A stretch of DNA of 64,000 nucleotides from Paenibacillus allorhizosphaerae (GTDB taxonomy: Bacteria; Bacillota; Bacilli; Paenibacillales; NBRC-103111), in NCBI RefSeq assembly GCF_910594985.1, contig NZ_CAJVCE010000012.1:62001-126000 (forward strand), read 5' to 3'. Made by a program: the position numbers and the translations under genes. This document shows, in pieces, positions 52,375 to 60,911 of this stretch. The notes below the pieces were generated by a model. It worked only from the letters and a program-made list of their open reading frames with translations, did not search any database and was not told the DNA's origin. Position 1 is the stretch's first letter, and each line of letters opens with the position of its first letter.

Positions 52375-53436
52375 CTACTCCACCAAAATCAACTTCTCCA
52401 AGGGAAAATGAACGCGTACCTCTTGGCCGCTCACATAAGGCTGTTCCATTTCTTTGTTTGCGGTAAAATCCCCGAGCTCCGTTTCGACGACGTACTGGTA
52501 GCTTCGACCGAGGAAGGTACTTACCTTCACGCGGCCGGTCAGTACATTCGGTCCCGCCGTCAATTCTTCGGGCGTGCCCAGCTTCAGATCGTCCGGGCGC
52601 ATAGCCCCCTTTAAGCCCTTTTGCGCTCCCCGGCCAGCTCCTTGGACGGCGCGGAAGGAGTGACCTCCCGCTTGAAGCTCAATCTCTTCGCCGTTTTCTT
52701 GCCTGCGGTCAAAAGAAATAAAATTGTTAAAGCCGATGAAGCGAGCCACGAACTCGGTTTTCGGGTACTTGAATATTACGGACGGCCGGTCGAGCTGCTC
52801 AATAATGCCTTTATTCATGATGGCGACCTGATCGGAGATCGAGAAGCATTCCTCCTGATCATGGGATACGTACACGGTCGTAATGCCCAGCTCCTGTTGA
52901 ATGCGGCGGATTTCCACGCGCATATTGACGCGCAGATTGGCGTCGAGATTGCTGAGCGGCTCGTCGAAGAGGAGCAGATCCGGCTCGATCACGAGCGCCC
53001 GGGCAATGGCGACGCGCTGTCTTTGACCCCCCGAAAGCTCCTTCGGATACCGCTTCTCGAAGCCGGACAAGTTGACGGTGTCCAGCATGCTGCGAACGCG
53101 GCGGTCGATGTCCGCCCCGTTTACCTTCCGCAAACGAAGGCCGAACGCTACATTGTCGTAAACGGACAAGTGCGGGAACAGCGCGTAGCTCTGGAACACG
53201 AAGCCAAAATTACGCTTATTAACCGGCACGCGCGTATAATCTTTTCCGTTAAGCGCGAACTTGCCTTCTTTCGCCTCGAGGAAGCCGGCGATCAGGCGCA
53301 GCGTCGTCGTTTTGCCGCAGCCGCTCGGGCCGAGCAGCGAAATCAGGCTTCCTTTTTCGACGGACAGGTTGAAATCTTTCAAAATATATTGCTGATCATA
53401 GGCTACAGCTATATTTTCCAAGGTTAGCATGGCCAT
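52375..53436 (-). CDS. ABC transporter ATP-binding protein (PotA/FbpC type)
   Basis: 353 residues. Walker [10 protein letters not shown] near residue 36, Q-loop VFQSYALFP, signature LSGGQRQR, Walker B LLLFDEPLSNLD, H-loop VYVSHDQEE, and a C-terminal TOBE domain (about 245-350). Same class as polyamine, iron and phosphonate importers. GGAGG lies 9 nt before the ATG at 53436. Follows the two permease genes, precedes ade by 22 bp. Confidence 0.95.
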   Translation of the reverse strand: MAMLTLENIAVAYDQQYILKDFNLSVEKGSLISLLGPSGCGKTTTLRLIAGFLEAKEGKFALNGKDYTRVPVNKRNFGFVFQSYALFPHLSVYDNVAFGLRLRKVNGADIDRRVRSMLDTVNLSGFEKRYPKELSGGQRQRVAIARALVIEPDLLLFDEPLSNLDANLRVNMRVEIRRIQQELGITTVYVSHDQEECFSISDQVAIMNKGIIEQLDRPSVIFKYPKTEFVARFIGFNNFISFDRRQENGEEIELQAGGHSFRAVQGAGRGAQKGLKGAMRPDDLKLGTPEELTAGPNVLTGRVKVSTFLGRSYQYVVETELGDFTANKEMEQPYVSGQEVRVHFPLEKLILVE

Positions 53437-53451
53437 GGATGCAAGCCTCCA

Positions 53452-54240
53452 TTATCGTTTGGTAAAGTAAGAAAACCCCATCAGACGCTCGATCAAGAAC
53501 ATCAATACCGCGGTAAAAAGCATAAGCAGCACGGAGATGGCGGCCACCGTCGGATCAAAGTTGTTTTCAACGTAAAGCAGCATTTGGATCGGAAACGTGC
53601 TGACCCCCGGACCGGTCATGAACACGGAAATATCGACGTTGTTGAACGATTCCAGGAAAGCGATCAGCACAGCCGCAATAATGCCCGATTTGATATTCGG
53701 CAGCACGACCGTGAAGAACGTCTTCAGCCTACCCGCTCCGAGACTGAGCGATGCTTCCTCCACGGCAAAATCGAAGTTGGCCAGGCTCGAGGCGATGACC
53801 CGGATAATAAACGGCAGCATGATGACGGTATGCCCGAGCAGCAGCGCCGCGTATATCGGCAGATGATAGGTGATGATGACATACTTCAGCATCGTAAACC
53901 CGAGCACAATGCCCGGGATCAGCACCGGCGAAATAAAGATCGCGTTCAGCGCCTCCTTCCCCCGGAAGTGAAACCGGCTTAAAGCATAGGCAGCCGGCAG
54001 CCCGAGCAGCAGCGCCAGCAAATTGCCCGCCAACGACACGACGATGGAAGTAATAAAAGACGTCTTGAACATCGTGACTTCGAAAATATGATGATACCAC
54101 TTGAGCGAAAAGCCTTGCGGCGGGAATTTCAGCGCGCTTCCCGGCTCGAACGAGGCGAAGGCGATAATCACCAGCGGTCCAAGCAAAAACATGTATATAA
54201 GAAGTGTAAACAGGCCGAGCCCACGGTTCTTCTCCTGCAT
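53452..54240 (-). CDS. ABC transporter permease (PotC type)
   Basis: 262 residues. Six transmembrane segments and the EAA motif EEASLSLGAGRLKTFFTVVLPNIKSGI near residue 160. PotC/CysW-like. The ATG at 54240 follows GGGGTAGAAGGC and lies 5 bp after the PotB-type gene. Together with the neighbouring gene it forms the membrane channel. Confidence 0.95.
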   Translation of the reverse strand: MQEKNRGLGLFTLLIYMFLLGPLVIIAFASFEPGSALKFPPQGFSLKWYHHIFEVTMFKTSFITSIVVSLAGNLLALLLGLPAAYALSRFHFRGKEALNAIFISPVLIPGIVLGFTMLKYVIITYHLPIYAALLLGHTVIMLPFIIRVIASSLANFDFAVEEASLSLGAGRLKTFFTVVLPNIKSGIIAAVLIAFLESFNNVDISVFMTGPGVSTFPIQMLLYVENNFDPTVAAISVLLMLFTAVLMFLIERLMGFSYFTKR

Positions 54241-54245
54241 GCCTT

Positions 54246-55067
54246 CTACCCCTTCGGATTTAATTTGTTGGCCAGCTTATTCATCAGCGCGATGATGATG
54301 AATGTGATCGCCATCATGATCGTAGCGACGACCGAGGCCAAGTACCAATCGTTTAACGTGATCGCGTTCTGGTACAGAAACGTAGATATCACCCGCTGCT
54401 TGCCGCCGAGCAAGGCCGGAGTCGTGTAAGCCGTGAGACTTCCGACGAACACGAGAATGCCCCCGATGATCAGCCCCGGGACACTGAGCGGAATGATGAC
54501 TTTGCAGAACGCCGAGAACCGGCTCGCGCCCAAGCTTTCCGCCGCCTTGAGCAAGTCGGGATCGATATTTTCCATGACGCCGACAAGAGTAATAATAATG
54601 AGCGGCAGGAATAAATGGACAAGTCCGATCATCATTGCCGTTGGCGTATATAGAATGTTAAGCGGCTCCTGAATGAGCCCGATCGATAATAGCGTATTAT
54701 TCAGCAGTCCCTTTTTCCCCAAGATGATCGTCCAGCTAAACGAGCGAACGACGGAGCTTGTCAGCAGCGGGAAAATAGCGAGCGCCAGCAGCAGTGCCTT
54801 TTGCCGCGGGCTTCGTCTGGAAATGTAATACGCTGTAGGAAACCCAAGCACCATACACAGCACTGTCGTTACTAAGCTGACACGCAGGGTGGTCCATAAT
54901 ATTTTCAGAAAATACGGATCTTTAAAAAAATGAAAATAGCCTTCAGCCGTGAGCCGGCCCTCATGGTAAAAGGTCGAGCCTACCGTCAGGAGAATCGGTA
55001 TCACCATGAATGCGGCCAAGAACAGCAGCCCCGGCACAAGCAATATAGCCAAATACGATTTCTTCAT
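54246..55067 (-). CDS. ABC transporter permease (PotB type)
   Basis: 273 residues. Six transmembrane segments; EAA motif LLKAAESLGASRFSAFCKVIIPLSVPG near residue 170. PotB/CysT-like partner of the adjacent permease. GGAG precedes the ATG at 55067 by 9 nt. Lies 27 bp after the nucleoside hydrolase gene. Confidence 0.95.
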   Translation of the reverse strand: MKKSYLAILLVPGLLFLAAFMVIPILLTVGSTFYHEGRLTAEGYFHFFKDPYFLKILWTTLRVSLVTTVLCMVLGFPTAYYISRRSPRQKALLLALAIFPLLTSSVVRSFSWTIILGKKGLLNNTLLSIGLIQEPLNILYTPTAMMIGLVHLFLPLIIITLVGVMENIDPDLLKAAESLGASRFSAFCKVIIPLSVPGLIIGGILVFVGSLTAYTTPALLGGKQRVISTFLYQNAITLNDWYLASVVATIMMAITFIIIALMNKLANKLNPKG

Positions 55068-55094
55068 GTCACTGCTCTCCTGTTCCTTTAGTCG

Positions 55095-56024
55095 CTAGCC
55101 GCGCAAAACGCTTGTAAAAAGCCGGAGAAATTCGTCCGCCGCCACGTCCAAACAAACGTGAACGTTAGCCTCCCGCGACAACCGGTTTTGGAAGTCGCAT
55201 ACCGTTTGTCCGTCGCATAGCTCGCTTCGCGTCTCGACATCGACATAGTATTGCTTAGTGACGACTAGCTCCCGATTCAGCGCCACGCCTACCGCGAGCG
55301 GGTCGTGCAGCGCACAGGCGCGAACCCCGTTTCGCTCATAATAGCGCTGCATATAATCGGCCGTGCTTTCTCGAACATAATGTGCAAGAGGCGAATCCCC
55401 CAAGGAAGCGATATGCTCCTCCGTAAGCAGCGCTTTGCGGGTCACATCCAAACCGACGAGCGTGAGGGAGGAAAACCCCGCCTTGAATACAAGCTTAGCC
55501 GCTTCCGGATCGACATACATGTTATACTCCGCCGTCGGCGTCACATTGCCGAAGCTTTGAACGACGCCGCCCATCACGACGACCTCTTTCACTTGCCCAA
55601 CGAGTTCCGGGTATCTCATAATGGCAAGGGCCAGATTGGTTAGCGGCGCGGTCATGACTAGTGTCACTTCCCCGGGATGTCGACGTATTTGGTCTATAAT
55701 AAAATCGACCGCATGCCCGTCCTCCGGCTGCTTATGCACGGACATGTCCTTTAGCGCCCCGCCCAAGCCGTCCTTCCCGTGCACCCGATGCTCGAAATAG
55801 GTGCTCCGCAGCATCGGCCGATCAGCTCCTTTGAAGACGGGGATATGCTCCGCTCCGGCCAACTGCAATATTTTGCACGTATTGACCGTCGCCTGCTCCA
55901 ACGAAACATTGCCGTTTACCGTCGTAACGCCGAGAATGTCCATCTCGCCGCTGCGAATCGCAAGCAGCATGCCGAGCGCATCATCCACCCCCGTGTCCAC
56001 ATCGAGAATGACCTTCTTGTTCAT
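55095..56024 (-). CDS. nucleoside hydrolase (inosine-uridine preferring type)
   Basis: 309 residues. Splits ribonucleosides into base and ribose using a calcium ion bound by the N-terminal DVDTGVDDALGM motif (residues 7-18) with MTAPLTNLA, VVMGG and the C-terminal HDPLAVG. Cytoplasmic. The ATG at 56024 follows GGGGG with a 9-nt spacer. Lies between the binding protein and the permeases, with adenine deaminase at the end of the operon: adenosine entering the cell could be split to adenine and then deaminated. Confidence 0.93.
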   Translation of the reverse strand: MNKKVILDVDTGVDDALGMLLAIRSGEMDILGVTTVNGNVSLEQATVNTCKILQLAGAEHIPVFKGADRPMLRSTYFEHRVHGKDGLGGALKDMSVHKQPEDGHAVDFIIDQIRRHPGEVTLVMTAPLTNLALAIMRYPELVGQVKEVVVMGGVVQSFGNVTPTAEYNMYVDPEAAKLVFKAGFSSLTLVGLDVTRKALLTEEHIASLGDSPLAHYVRESTADYMQRYYERNGVRACALHDPLAVGVALNRELVVTKQYYVDVETRSELCDGQTVCDFQNRLSREANVHVCLDVAADEFLRLFTSVLRG

Positions 56025-56051
56025 CCGTTCGCACCCCCTATGGCGGTAAAG

Positions 56052-56087
56052 AAACAAGGGTACATGCCGCAACATATACCCTTGTCC
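56052..56087 (-). terminator. intra-operon hairpin after the binding-protein gene
   Basis: Stem ACAAGGGTA / TACCCTTGT (56054-56085) followed on the minus strand by TTCTTTACC, between the binding-protein stop and the nucleoside hydrolase start. Probably a partial terminator or mRNA stabiliser. Confidence 0.65.
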
Positions 56088-56104
56088 CTTCCTATCGCCG
56101 CGTC

Positions 56105-57190
56105 TTATTGCGTTACTTCACGGTTGAAGCGATCGATCCATTTTTTCAAGTTGGCGTTGACGAACTTCATGTCCAGCTTATTCAGCTTGGCGATGGTTTC
56201 CTTGCCGTACGTAATGCCCGTCGCTTCTTCCGGCGTCAGCGTCAGCGTCGTATTGACCGGAGAATCGACTTTGGCCTTTGCCGACTTCTCTTGAACGGTT
56301 TTGCTCAAATGCCAGTTGATAAAGTCTTCCGCCAACTGCTTGTTTTTGCTGCCTTTGACGATATTGACCGTGTTCATGATCGCATAGCCGCCTTCTTGCG
56401 GCGTAATGAACTTCGTTTCCGGCACGGCTGCCTTCAAATCCTTCACGTACATTTCCATAATCGGTCCTGCAGCGATCTCGCCTTGCGAGAACATATTCAC
56501 GAATTCGGACGTTTGGCTGTAATATTTCACGACGCCGGGGTTCAGCGCCTTCAGCTTTGCCATCGCCTGGTCCTCATTGAACGTCGTGTTTCCGGCTACA
56601 CGGGAAGCCGCATCGAGCATCATCGGGCCGGTGGTCGATGTAATATTCGGCATCGTCAATTTCTTGGCGAGTTCCGGGCTCCAAAGATCGTTCCACGACT
56701 TGATCTCCTTGCCTCCGGTAGCTTTTGGGTTATAGGCGATCCCGAGTTGTCCGATCGTATAAGCCGGACCGTAATCTTCGCCGAGCGGAGCCTTGGCCAC
56801 TTCGTAAATATCTTTCAAGTTCGGGATGCGGCTGCGGTCGATTTTCTCGAACATGCCGGCCTCGATCCCTTGCTGTGCATAGTAATCGGATAAATAAATC
56901 AAATCTACGGATGAGCCGCCCTGTTTCACTTTGTTCAGACGATCCGCATTGTTCCCTGCCTCGACGACGATCTGGACATTATGCTCCTTCTCGAATGGCG
57001 CATACACTTCCTTTTTAAAGAAGTCGTCGGAGAAGCCCCAAGTGGAGATGACCAGCTTCGTCGGTTGGCCTTTTGGCGCTTCGGTCGACGCGCCGGCATT
57101 CCCCTGTTCTTTTGCTCCGCCGCCGCATCCGGTGGCAACAAGCCCCAGAATCGTTAAAGAGGCCAAGCCTTGTACCCATCGTTTTTTCAT
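56105..57190 (-). CDS. ABC transporter substrate-binding lipoprotein (PotD/spermidine-binding-like)
   Basis: 361 residues. Lipobox LVATGCG (Cys21), then the PotD/FbpA-type binding fold: KLVISTWGFSDDFFKKEV, PFEKEHNVQIVVEAG, VDLIYLSDYYAQ, and LGIAYNPKATGGKEIKSWNDLW. PotD-type proteins bind polyamines, iron, and other small cations; the ligand here is not fixed, though the operon partners point to a purine nucleoside or base. GGAGG is 10 nt upstream of the ATG at 57190. First gene of the operon. Confidence 0.93.
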   Translation of the reverse strand: MKKRWVQGLASLTILGLVATGCGGGAKEQGNAGASTEAPKGQPTKLVISTWGFSDDFFKKEVYAPFEKEHNVQIVVEAGNNADRLNKVKQGGSSVDLIYLSDYYAQQGIEAGMFEKIDRSRIPNLKDIYEVAKAPLGEDYGPAYTIGQLGIAYNPKATGGKEIKSWNDLWSPELAKKLTMPNITSTTGPMMLDAASRVAGNTTFNEDQAMAKLKALNPGVVKYYSQTSEFVNMFSQGEIAAGPIMEMYVKDLKAAVPETKFITPQEGGYAIMNTVNIVKGSKNKQLAEDFINWHLSKTVQEKSAKAKVDSPVNTTLTLTPEEATGITYGKETIAKLNKLDMKFVNANLKKWIDRFNREVTQ

Positions 57191-57321
57191 CTTTTTTGTT
57201 CCTCCCCAATTTTGTTCATGATCTATAATAGTGAATCGTGAATCCGCAGCCGTTTTTTGATACCAGTTATTATCCGTATCGGCTCCTAAACTATACATTT
57301 TCCCCATGGATTTCCAAGAAA

Positions 57322-57378
57322 ACAGAAAAGTGCCCTTGTTTTAGAAAAAAATCTTCTAAACAAGAGCACTTTTCGTTG
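57322..57378. terminator. long bidirectional hairpin before the purine operon
   Basis: Arms of about 20 nt (AAAAGTGC.CTTGTTT.AGAA and TTCT.AAACAAG.GCACTTTT) between 57326 and 57374. It ends the minus-strand MpsC-family gene and lies 130 bp upstream of the binding-protein start. Confidence 0.8.
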
Positions 57379-57456
57379 TAAACAACGTAAAGAGTCATCC
57401 GTTTCGCCTATCCGGTTTCCTCTTAAGATAAATCAAAAGAGAAACGCCGATTCCAT

Positions 57457-57804
57457 TTATTCATTTTCATGAAGAATAACATTCGTTATCGCCCATTGGG
57501 TGGCAGGATCATAATCCCTCAACACCGCTTCAATGGACAAGCCCAACTCTTGCTCCAGCCTCTCGCGGACTTTCCTCTTGTAGATCGAGGACATGTAATA
57601 ATCCACTTCATACTTCAAAGTAGGAACCTCACCCTCGAGCGCAGTGGAACGCGGCGACCTGCGATGCTTGGCATGAACTGTAATCATATGGTGATCGATG
57701 AACACCTTCAGCATCGTCGTACCGAAACCGAACAGCTCTTTCGCGATCTCATTGTAGATGTGACTTAGCTTCTTCCTGTTCTCGTTAGAGTCGATCAGGG
57801 GCAT
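57457..57804 (-). CDS. MpsC/DUF2294-family protein
   Basis: 115 residues. Matches PF10057 (formerly DUF2294, now MpsC), small proteins named after the MpsABC membrane-potential or bicarbonate-supply system of staphylococci; function of MpsC alone is unclear. Visible core: KKLSHIYNEIAKELFGFG, TMLKVFIDHHMITVHA and YKRKVRERLEQELG. No mpsA or mpsB is in the window. The ATG at 57804 has GGAAGG 7 nt upstream; one at 57822 does not. Single gene, ends at a long hairpin. Confidence 0.82.
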   Translation of the reverse strand: MPLIDSNENRKKLSHIYNEIAKELFGFGTTMLKVFIDHHMITVHAKHRRSPRSTALEGEVPTLKYEVDYYMSSIYKRKVRERLEQELGLSIEAVLRDYDPATQWAITNVILHENE

Positions 57805-57822
57805 GAGTTCACCTTCCGGCAT

Positions 57823-58251
57823 AATGTAAACCGAAATTTATAATCTAGCATAACCATATTACATAAGATTATTAAAGAAATCAAGCGATAGTTCGGCTTT
57901 TGGATAGGAAAATGAGAGATTTATACAGATAAGCAAGCTGGATGACGCAGATTTACGAAATATACAGGATTTGTATAACATTTCAATCCAGAATTGGAAA
58001 AGAGAACAAAGCCGTTCCATTTATAGTCTTATAATACTTTAATCACGGAAGCTATGGACGCTTCTTCCAAACAAAAAAACTCTTGCCAGTAGCACCAGCA
58101 AAAAGTTTATACACTCACGCGAACATCCCCTTAATGGCATGTGGAATCATGTGTACAATGCAAACTACACACATAATCCATGTATCGGCAAAGGTTGCTC
58201 GTAATAAAGAAGCCGGAGGGCTGGAATAGTTCGCCATACGTTTATTCGCTT
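57823..58251. other. AT-rich gap, no gene seen
   Basis: About 430 bp. A short plus-strand frame (ATG near 58158, about 23 codons) ends at a stop and has no recognisable product. No tRNA, repeat or clear promoter. Confidence 0.45.
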
Positions 58252-58566
58252 TTACTTAATAATGTCTATCTTAAACACGTTGTCTAATTTCCCGGCTTTA
58301 TCAAGTCTTTTCTTTAAAGGAACTTTTATATCTCGCTCTAATTCTCTAAAAAAGATATTTATATCGCAATTTACGTTCTCCAAAAGAACTTTCAAGATAC
58401 CTTCTGCTCTTATATCCTGATTCATATCAACCGGTACCGAAACATTCACTGCATAATGTTTCACTAAAGTATTCAAATATCTTGTGAATATTTCGATTAA
58501 TTCGTCGTTATTGAAATTTTCAATTGCGCTTTGCCCTTTAGTCGTAAATTTCAAATTTACTCTCAA
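58252..58566 (-). CDS. AT-rich protein of unknown function
   Basis: 104 residues from a TTG at 58566, or 127 from an ATG at 58635. The TTG is preferred because GGGGG lies 9 nt upstream; the ATG has no site. Predicted mixed alpha/beta protein with IENFNNDELIEIFTRYLNTL and a Lys/Asp-rich C-terminus. No family recognised. Codon use is much more AT-rich than the flanks (AAA, ATA, TTA common), suggesting transfer. Isolated, with gene-poor sequence on both sides. Confidence 0.5.
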   Translation of the reverse strand: MRVNLKFTTKGQSAIENFNNDELIEIFTRYLNTLVKHYAVNVSVPVDMNQDIRAEGILKVLLENVNCDINIFFRELERDIKVPLKKRLDKAGKLDNVFKIDIIK

Positions 58567-58635
58567 TTTAAATTTCCCCCATCTAGTTTGAACCAATTTA
58601 ATGTGTACCTGTTTGTAAATAAAAAATTCACACAT

Positions 58636-59000
58636 TGTAAAAGGTTCATCATAAAAATGAGACTCTTTTCAACATGTGAATTGGTTTCATAATATATGAA
58701 ATCAATCATACCACAGTCAATTCAAAAATTCAAGGATCGACTGCGCCCTATCTTCTTGGTTGAATACGGTTTGAACCCGCTTTATACCATACTTACTTAT
58801 CATGCCTTATACATCAAACCTGATTCGATCGGCAAGATCCGGAACGACGCTCTATAGATCCTTCGGATTCAGGTATAATAGTCCATATTTTATTGTGATT
58901 GCACTAACAATTATAGGAATGGATGACGACTAATCGTTTCCTCCACCCAAAGGAGTGCCCGGCTTTAATCGTCAGCCTGGTCCAGGCGATTTGTCAATGA
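58636..59000. other. AT-rich gap, no gene seen
   Basis: About 365 bp between the unknown protein and the CBS gene. A short inverted repeat TTTCATAATATATGAAA lies near 58690. No coding or RNA signature recognised. Confidence 0.45.
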
Positions 59001-59405
59001 TCAGTCGGTAATATTGCTAGTGTAGTACTCAATGATGTTTTTGCGGCGGATGATTCCGATAAAGATTTGGTTATCGTCCACAACGGGAACAAAGTTCTGA
59101 TCTGCAGCCAGTTCAAGCATATCCTCCAAATACGCATTGATCGATACGCATTCATTATGAACACGGCGTTTAATTTCATGCACTTTGACGGTATCCAGGT
59201 TTTCAAAGCTCAATCCGGCCGTATACTTCATCTTCCACAAAAGATCTCCTTCGGAAAGCGTACCAACGTATTTCCCTTCTCCGTCAATAACAGGAATGGC
59301 GGTGTATTGGGTTTGCTCCAGCTTTTCCAGTGCCTCCTGCATGTTGGCGGACGAGATGATATAAGCCACTTTGTCCTTGGGGAATAAAAAATCACATATT
59401 TGCAT
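59001..59405 (-). CDS. CBS-pair domain protein (CbpB/DarB-like)
   Basis: 134 residues, two CBS motifs and nothing else. Closest in layout to Bacillus YkuL (CbpB/DarB), a c-di-AMP-binding regulator of the stringent response; matching stretches include FPKDKVAYI, TAIPVIDGEGKYVGTLSEGD and FVPVVDDNQIFIGIIRRKNIIEYY. Ligand not provable here. GGGAG lies 9 nt before the ATG. Stands alone between AT-rich gaps. Its upstream region resembles that of the YyaL-type gene (see finding). Confidence 0.85.
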   Translation of the reverse strand: MQICDFLFPKDKVAYIISSANMQEALEKLEQTQYTAIPVIDGEGKYVGTLSEGDLLWKMKYTAGLSFENLDTVKVHEIKRRVHNECVSINAYLEDMLELAADQNFVPVVDDNQIFIGIIRRKNIIEYYTSNITD

Positions 59406-59662
59406 CGGTCAGTACTCCCTTCTTCGGAAAATATGGTTCAAGTGTAGCATACCCCCGGAAAAAAAGAAAAAATATGCCGCAAATGCTATAAACAGCAAGT
59501 GCATCATCATATAAAATGTGCAAAATCAATATATTTAAGTCCTCTATTCACCAAAATCCTCAACTGCTTCGGAGCGAGCCATTGCATCGGCCGCGATAAA
59601 GGCAGCGACGCCTCGCTGAAAAAGCCGCTCCGTCGAGCGGCTTCAAGGGCGACTGCCCCCGG

Positions 59663-60883
59663 TTACAACGAACCCGAAACGATGGTTCCTTTGAACATCG
59701 TAGCCGCTCGTTTCGATCTTCTGGCAACCGCTTCGGCAGAACAGGAGGCTTCAACGAAAACGAAGTCGGCATCGTCCCCTGCCCGCGGCCACATTTGTTC
59801 TCCTTCGGGACTCAGCGGGGTTTTGCCGCCGGTAATATAGCGGAGCGCTTGCGCTAATGACCGTTCGTCTACCCAACCGGATATTTCCGCCAAACGGCCG
59901 GCACGTTCCAAAAGATCTCCGTTGCCGAACGGTGACCAAACATCGAATATATTATCGCAACCGACGGCGACCGATACTCCTTTTTTGTGCAGCAAGCCAA
60001 CTGGCGGAAACTTCCGGTCAATCGGCACGCTGGTAACGACGGTCATTCCTGCGTCCGCCAAAACCGCCGCTACAGTTTCCGCCTGCGACGAAGTGATATC
60101 CCCAAGCCCATATGCATGGCTGATCGCAACTTTCCCTTGCATACGGGCTTCTTTTGTCAGCTGCGCCAATCTTTTCATGGTGAAAATACTGAGATGATCC
60201 GCATCATGCAAGTGCAAATCGATCCCCGCATGTGCTTCAGCCGCCAGTTGAACCATTTCTTGTAAAGAGGTTTCCATATCTCCATCCACGGTAGCCGGGT
60301 CAACGCCTCCAACCAAGCCGGCTCCCTGCCGGAGAGCTTCCCTAACGAGATCTTTGGCCTTCGTACGCAATAAACCGTGCTGCGGAAACGCAACGATCTC
60401 ATAAGTTAATTTTCCTTCAAACGATTGCAGAGCTTTTTGAACTTCTTCCAGATTCCTTAGTCCAACCTCGGGATAAATATCCACATGCGTTCGGATATGA
60501 GTGACGCCGGCTTGCAAATACAGCTCCAACAGCTTTTGCGCCCGCTCTTGCGTAGTCGTCTCCAAAGAAAGTAAAACTTCTTTCTCTATATCGAGCCGTT
60601 CAAAAATGCTTCGAGCCGGCGTTACCGAACGCCATCGGTCGCCAAGCAGCGTTTTATCCAAGTGACAATGCTTTTCTATAAACGATGGAAGGACTAACAG
60701 CCGTTTCCCATCTATTTTGGGCAAATCGTCGGCAACGGTTTGATCGGAAGATACCACCTTCGCCACTTTCCCGTCCAGTATACATAAGTGGAAACATTCC
60801 GTTTTTGTCCCTGTAACGACGCCGTTATCTTTACGATAGCCGGTTTCCAAAAGAGCATTCGTCAGCCAAAATGCAGCGCACAT
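59663..60883 (-). CDS. AtzC-like amidohydrolase B (cytosine-deaminase superfamily)
   Basis: 406 residues. Metal-dependent amidohydrolase fold: HCHLDKT (first ligands), VAFPQHGLL, LVGGVDPATVDGD, DLHLHDADH, SHAYGLGD and CDNIFDVWSPFGNGD. The pattern is nearer to AtzC (N-isopropylammelide hydrolase) than to E. coli CodA, where the PQHG position is the catalytic Glu. The substrate is not known. The ATG at 60883 follows AAAGGA by 10 nt. Second of two tandem paralogues on the minus strand. Confidence 0.85.
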   Translation of the reverse strand: MCAAFWLTNALLETGYRKDNGVVTGTKTECFHLCILDGKVAKVVSSDQTVADDLPKIDGKRLLVLPSFIEKHCHLDKTLLGDRWRSVTPARSIFERLDIEKEVLLSLETTTQERAQKLLELYLQAGVTHIRTHVDIYPEVGLRNLEEVQKALQSFEGKLTYEIVAFPQHGLLRTKAKDLVREALRQGAGLVGGVDPATVDGDMETSLQEMVQLAAEAHAGIDLHLHDADHLSIFTMKRLAQLTKEARMQGKVAISHAYGLGDITSSQAETVAAVLADAGMTVVTSVPIDRKFPPVGLLHKKGVSVAVGCDNIFDVWSPFGNGDLLERAGRLAEISGWVDERSLAQALRYITGGKTPLSPEGEQMWPRAGDDADFVFVEASCSAEAVARRSKRAATMFKGTIVSGSL

Positions 60884-60911
60884 CGATGATCCGTCCTTTC
60901 TGTATCCGTAA

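Noticed and set aside
57191-57325. Purine riboswitch ahead of the nucleoside/adenine operon
   Set aside because: The leader is only about 130 nt after the hairpin, and the conserved core of purine riboswitches was not found.
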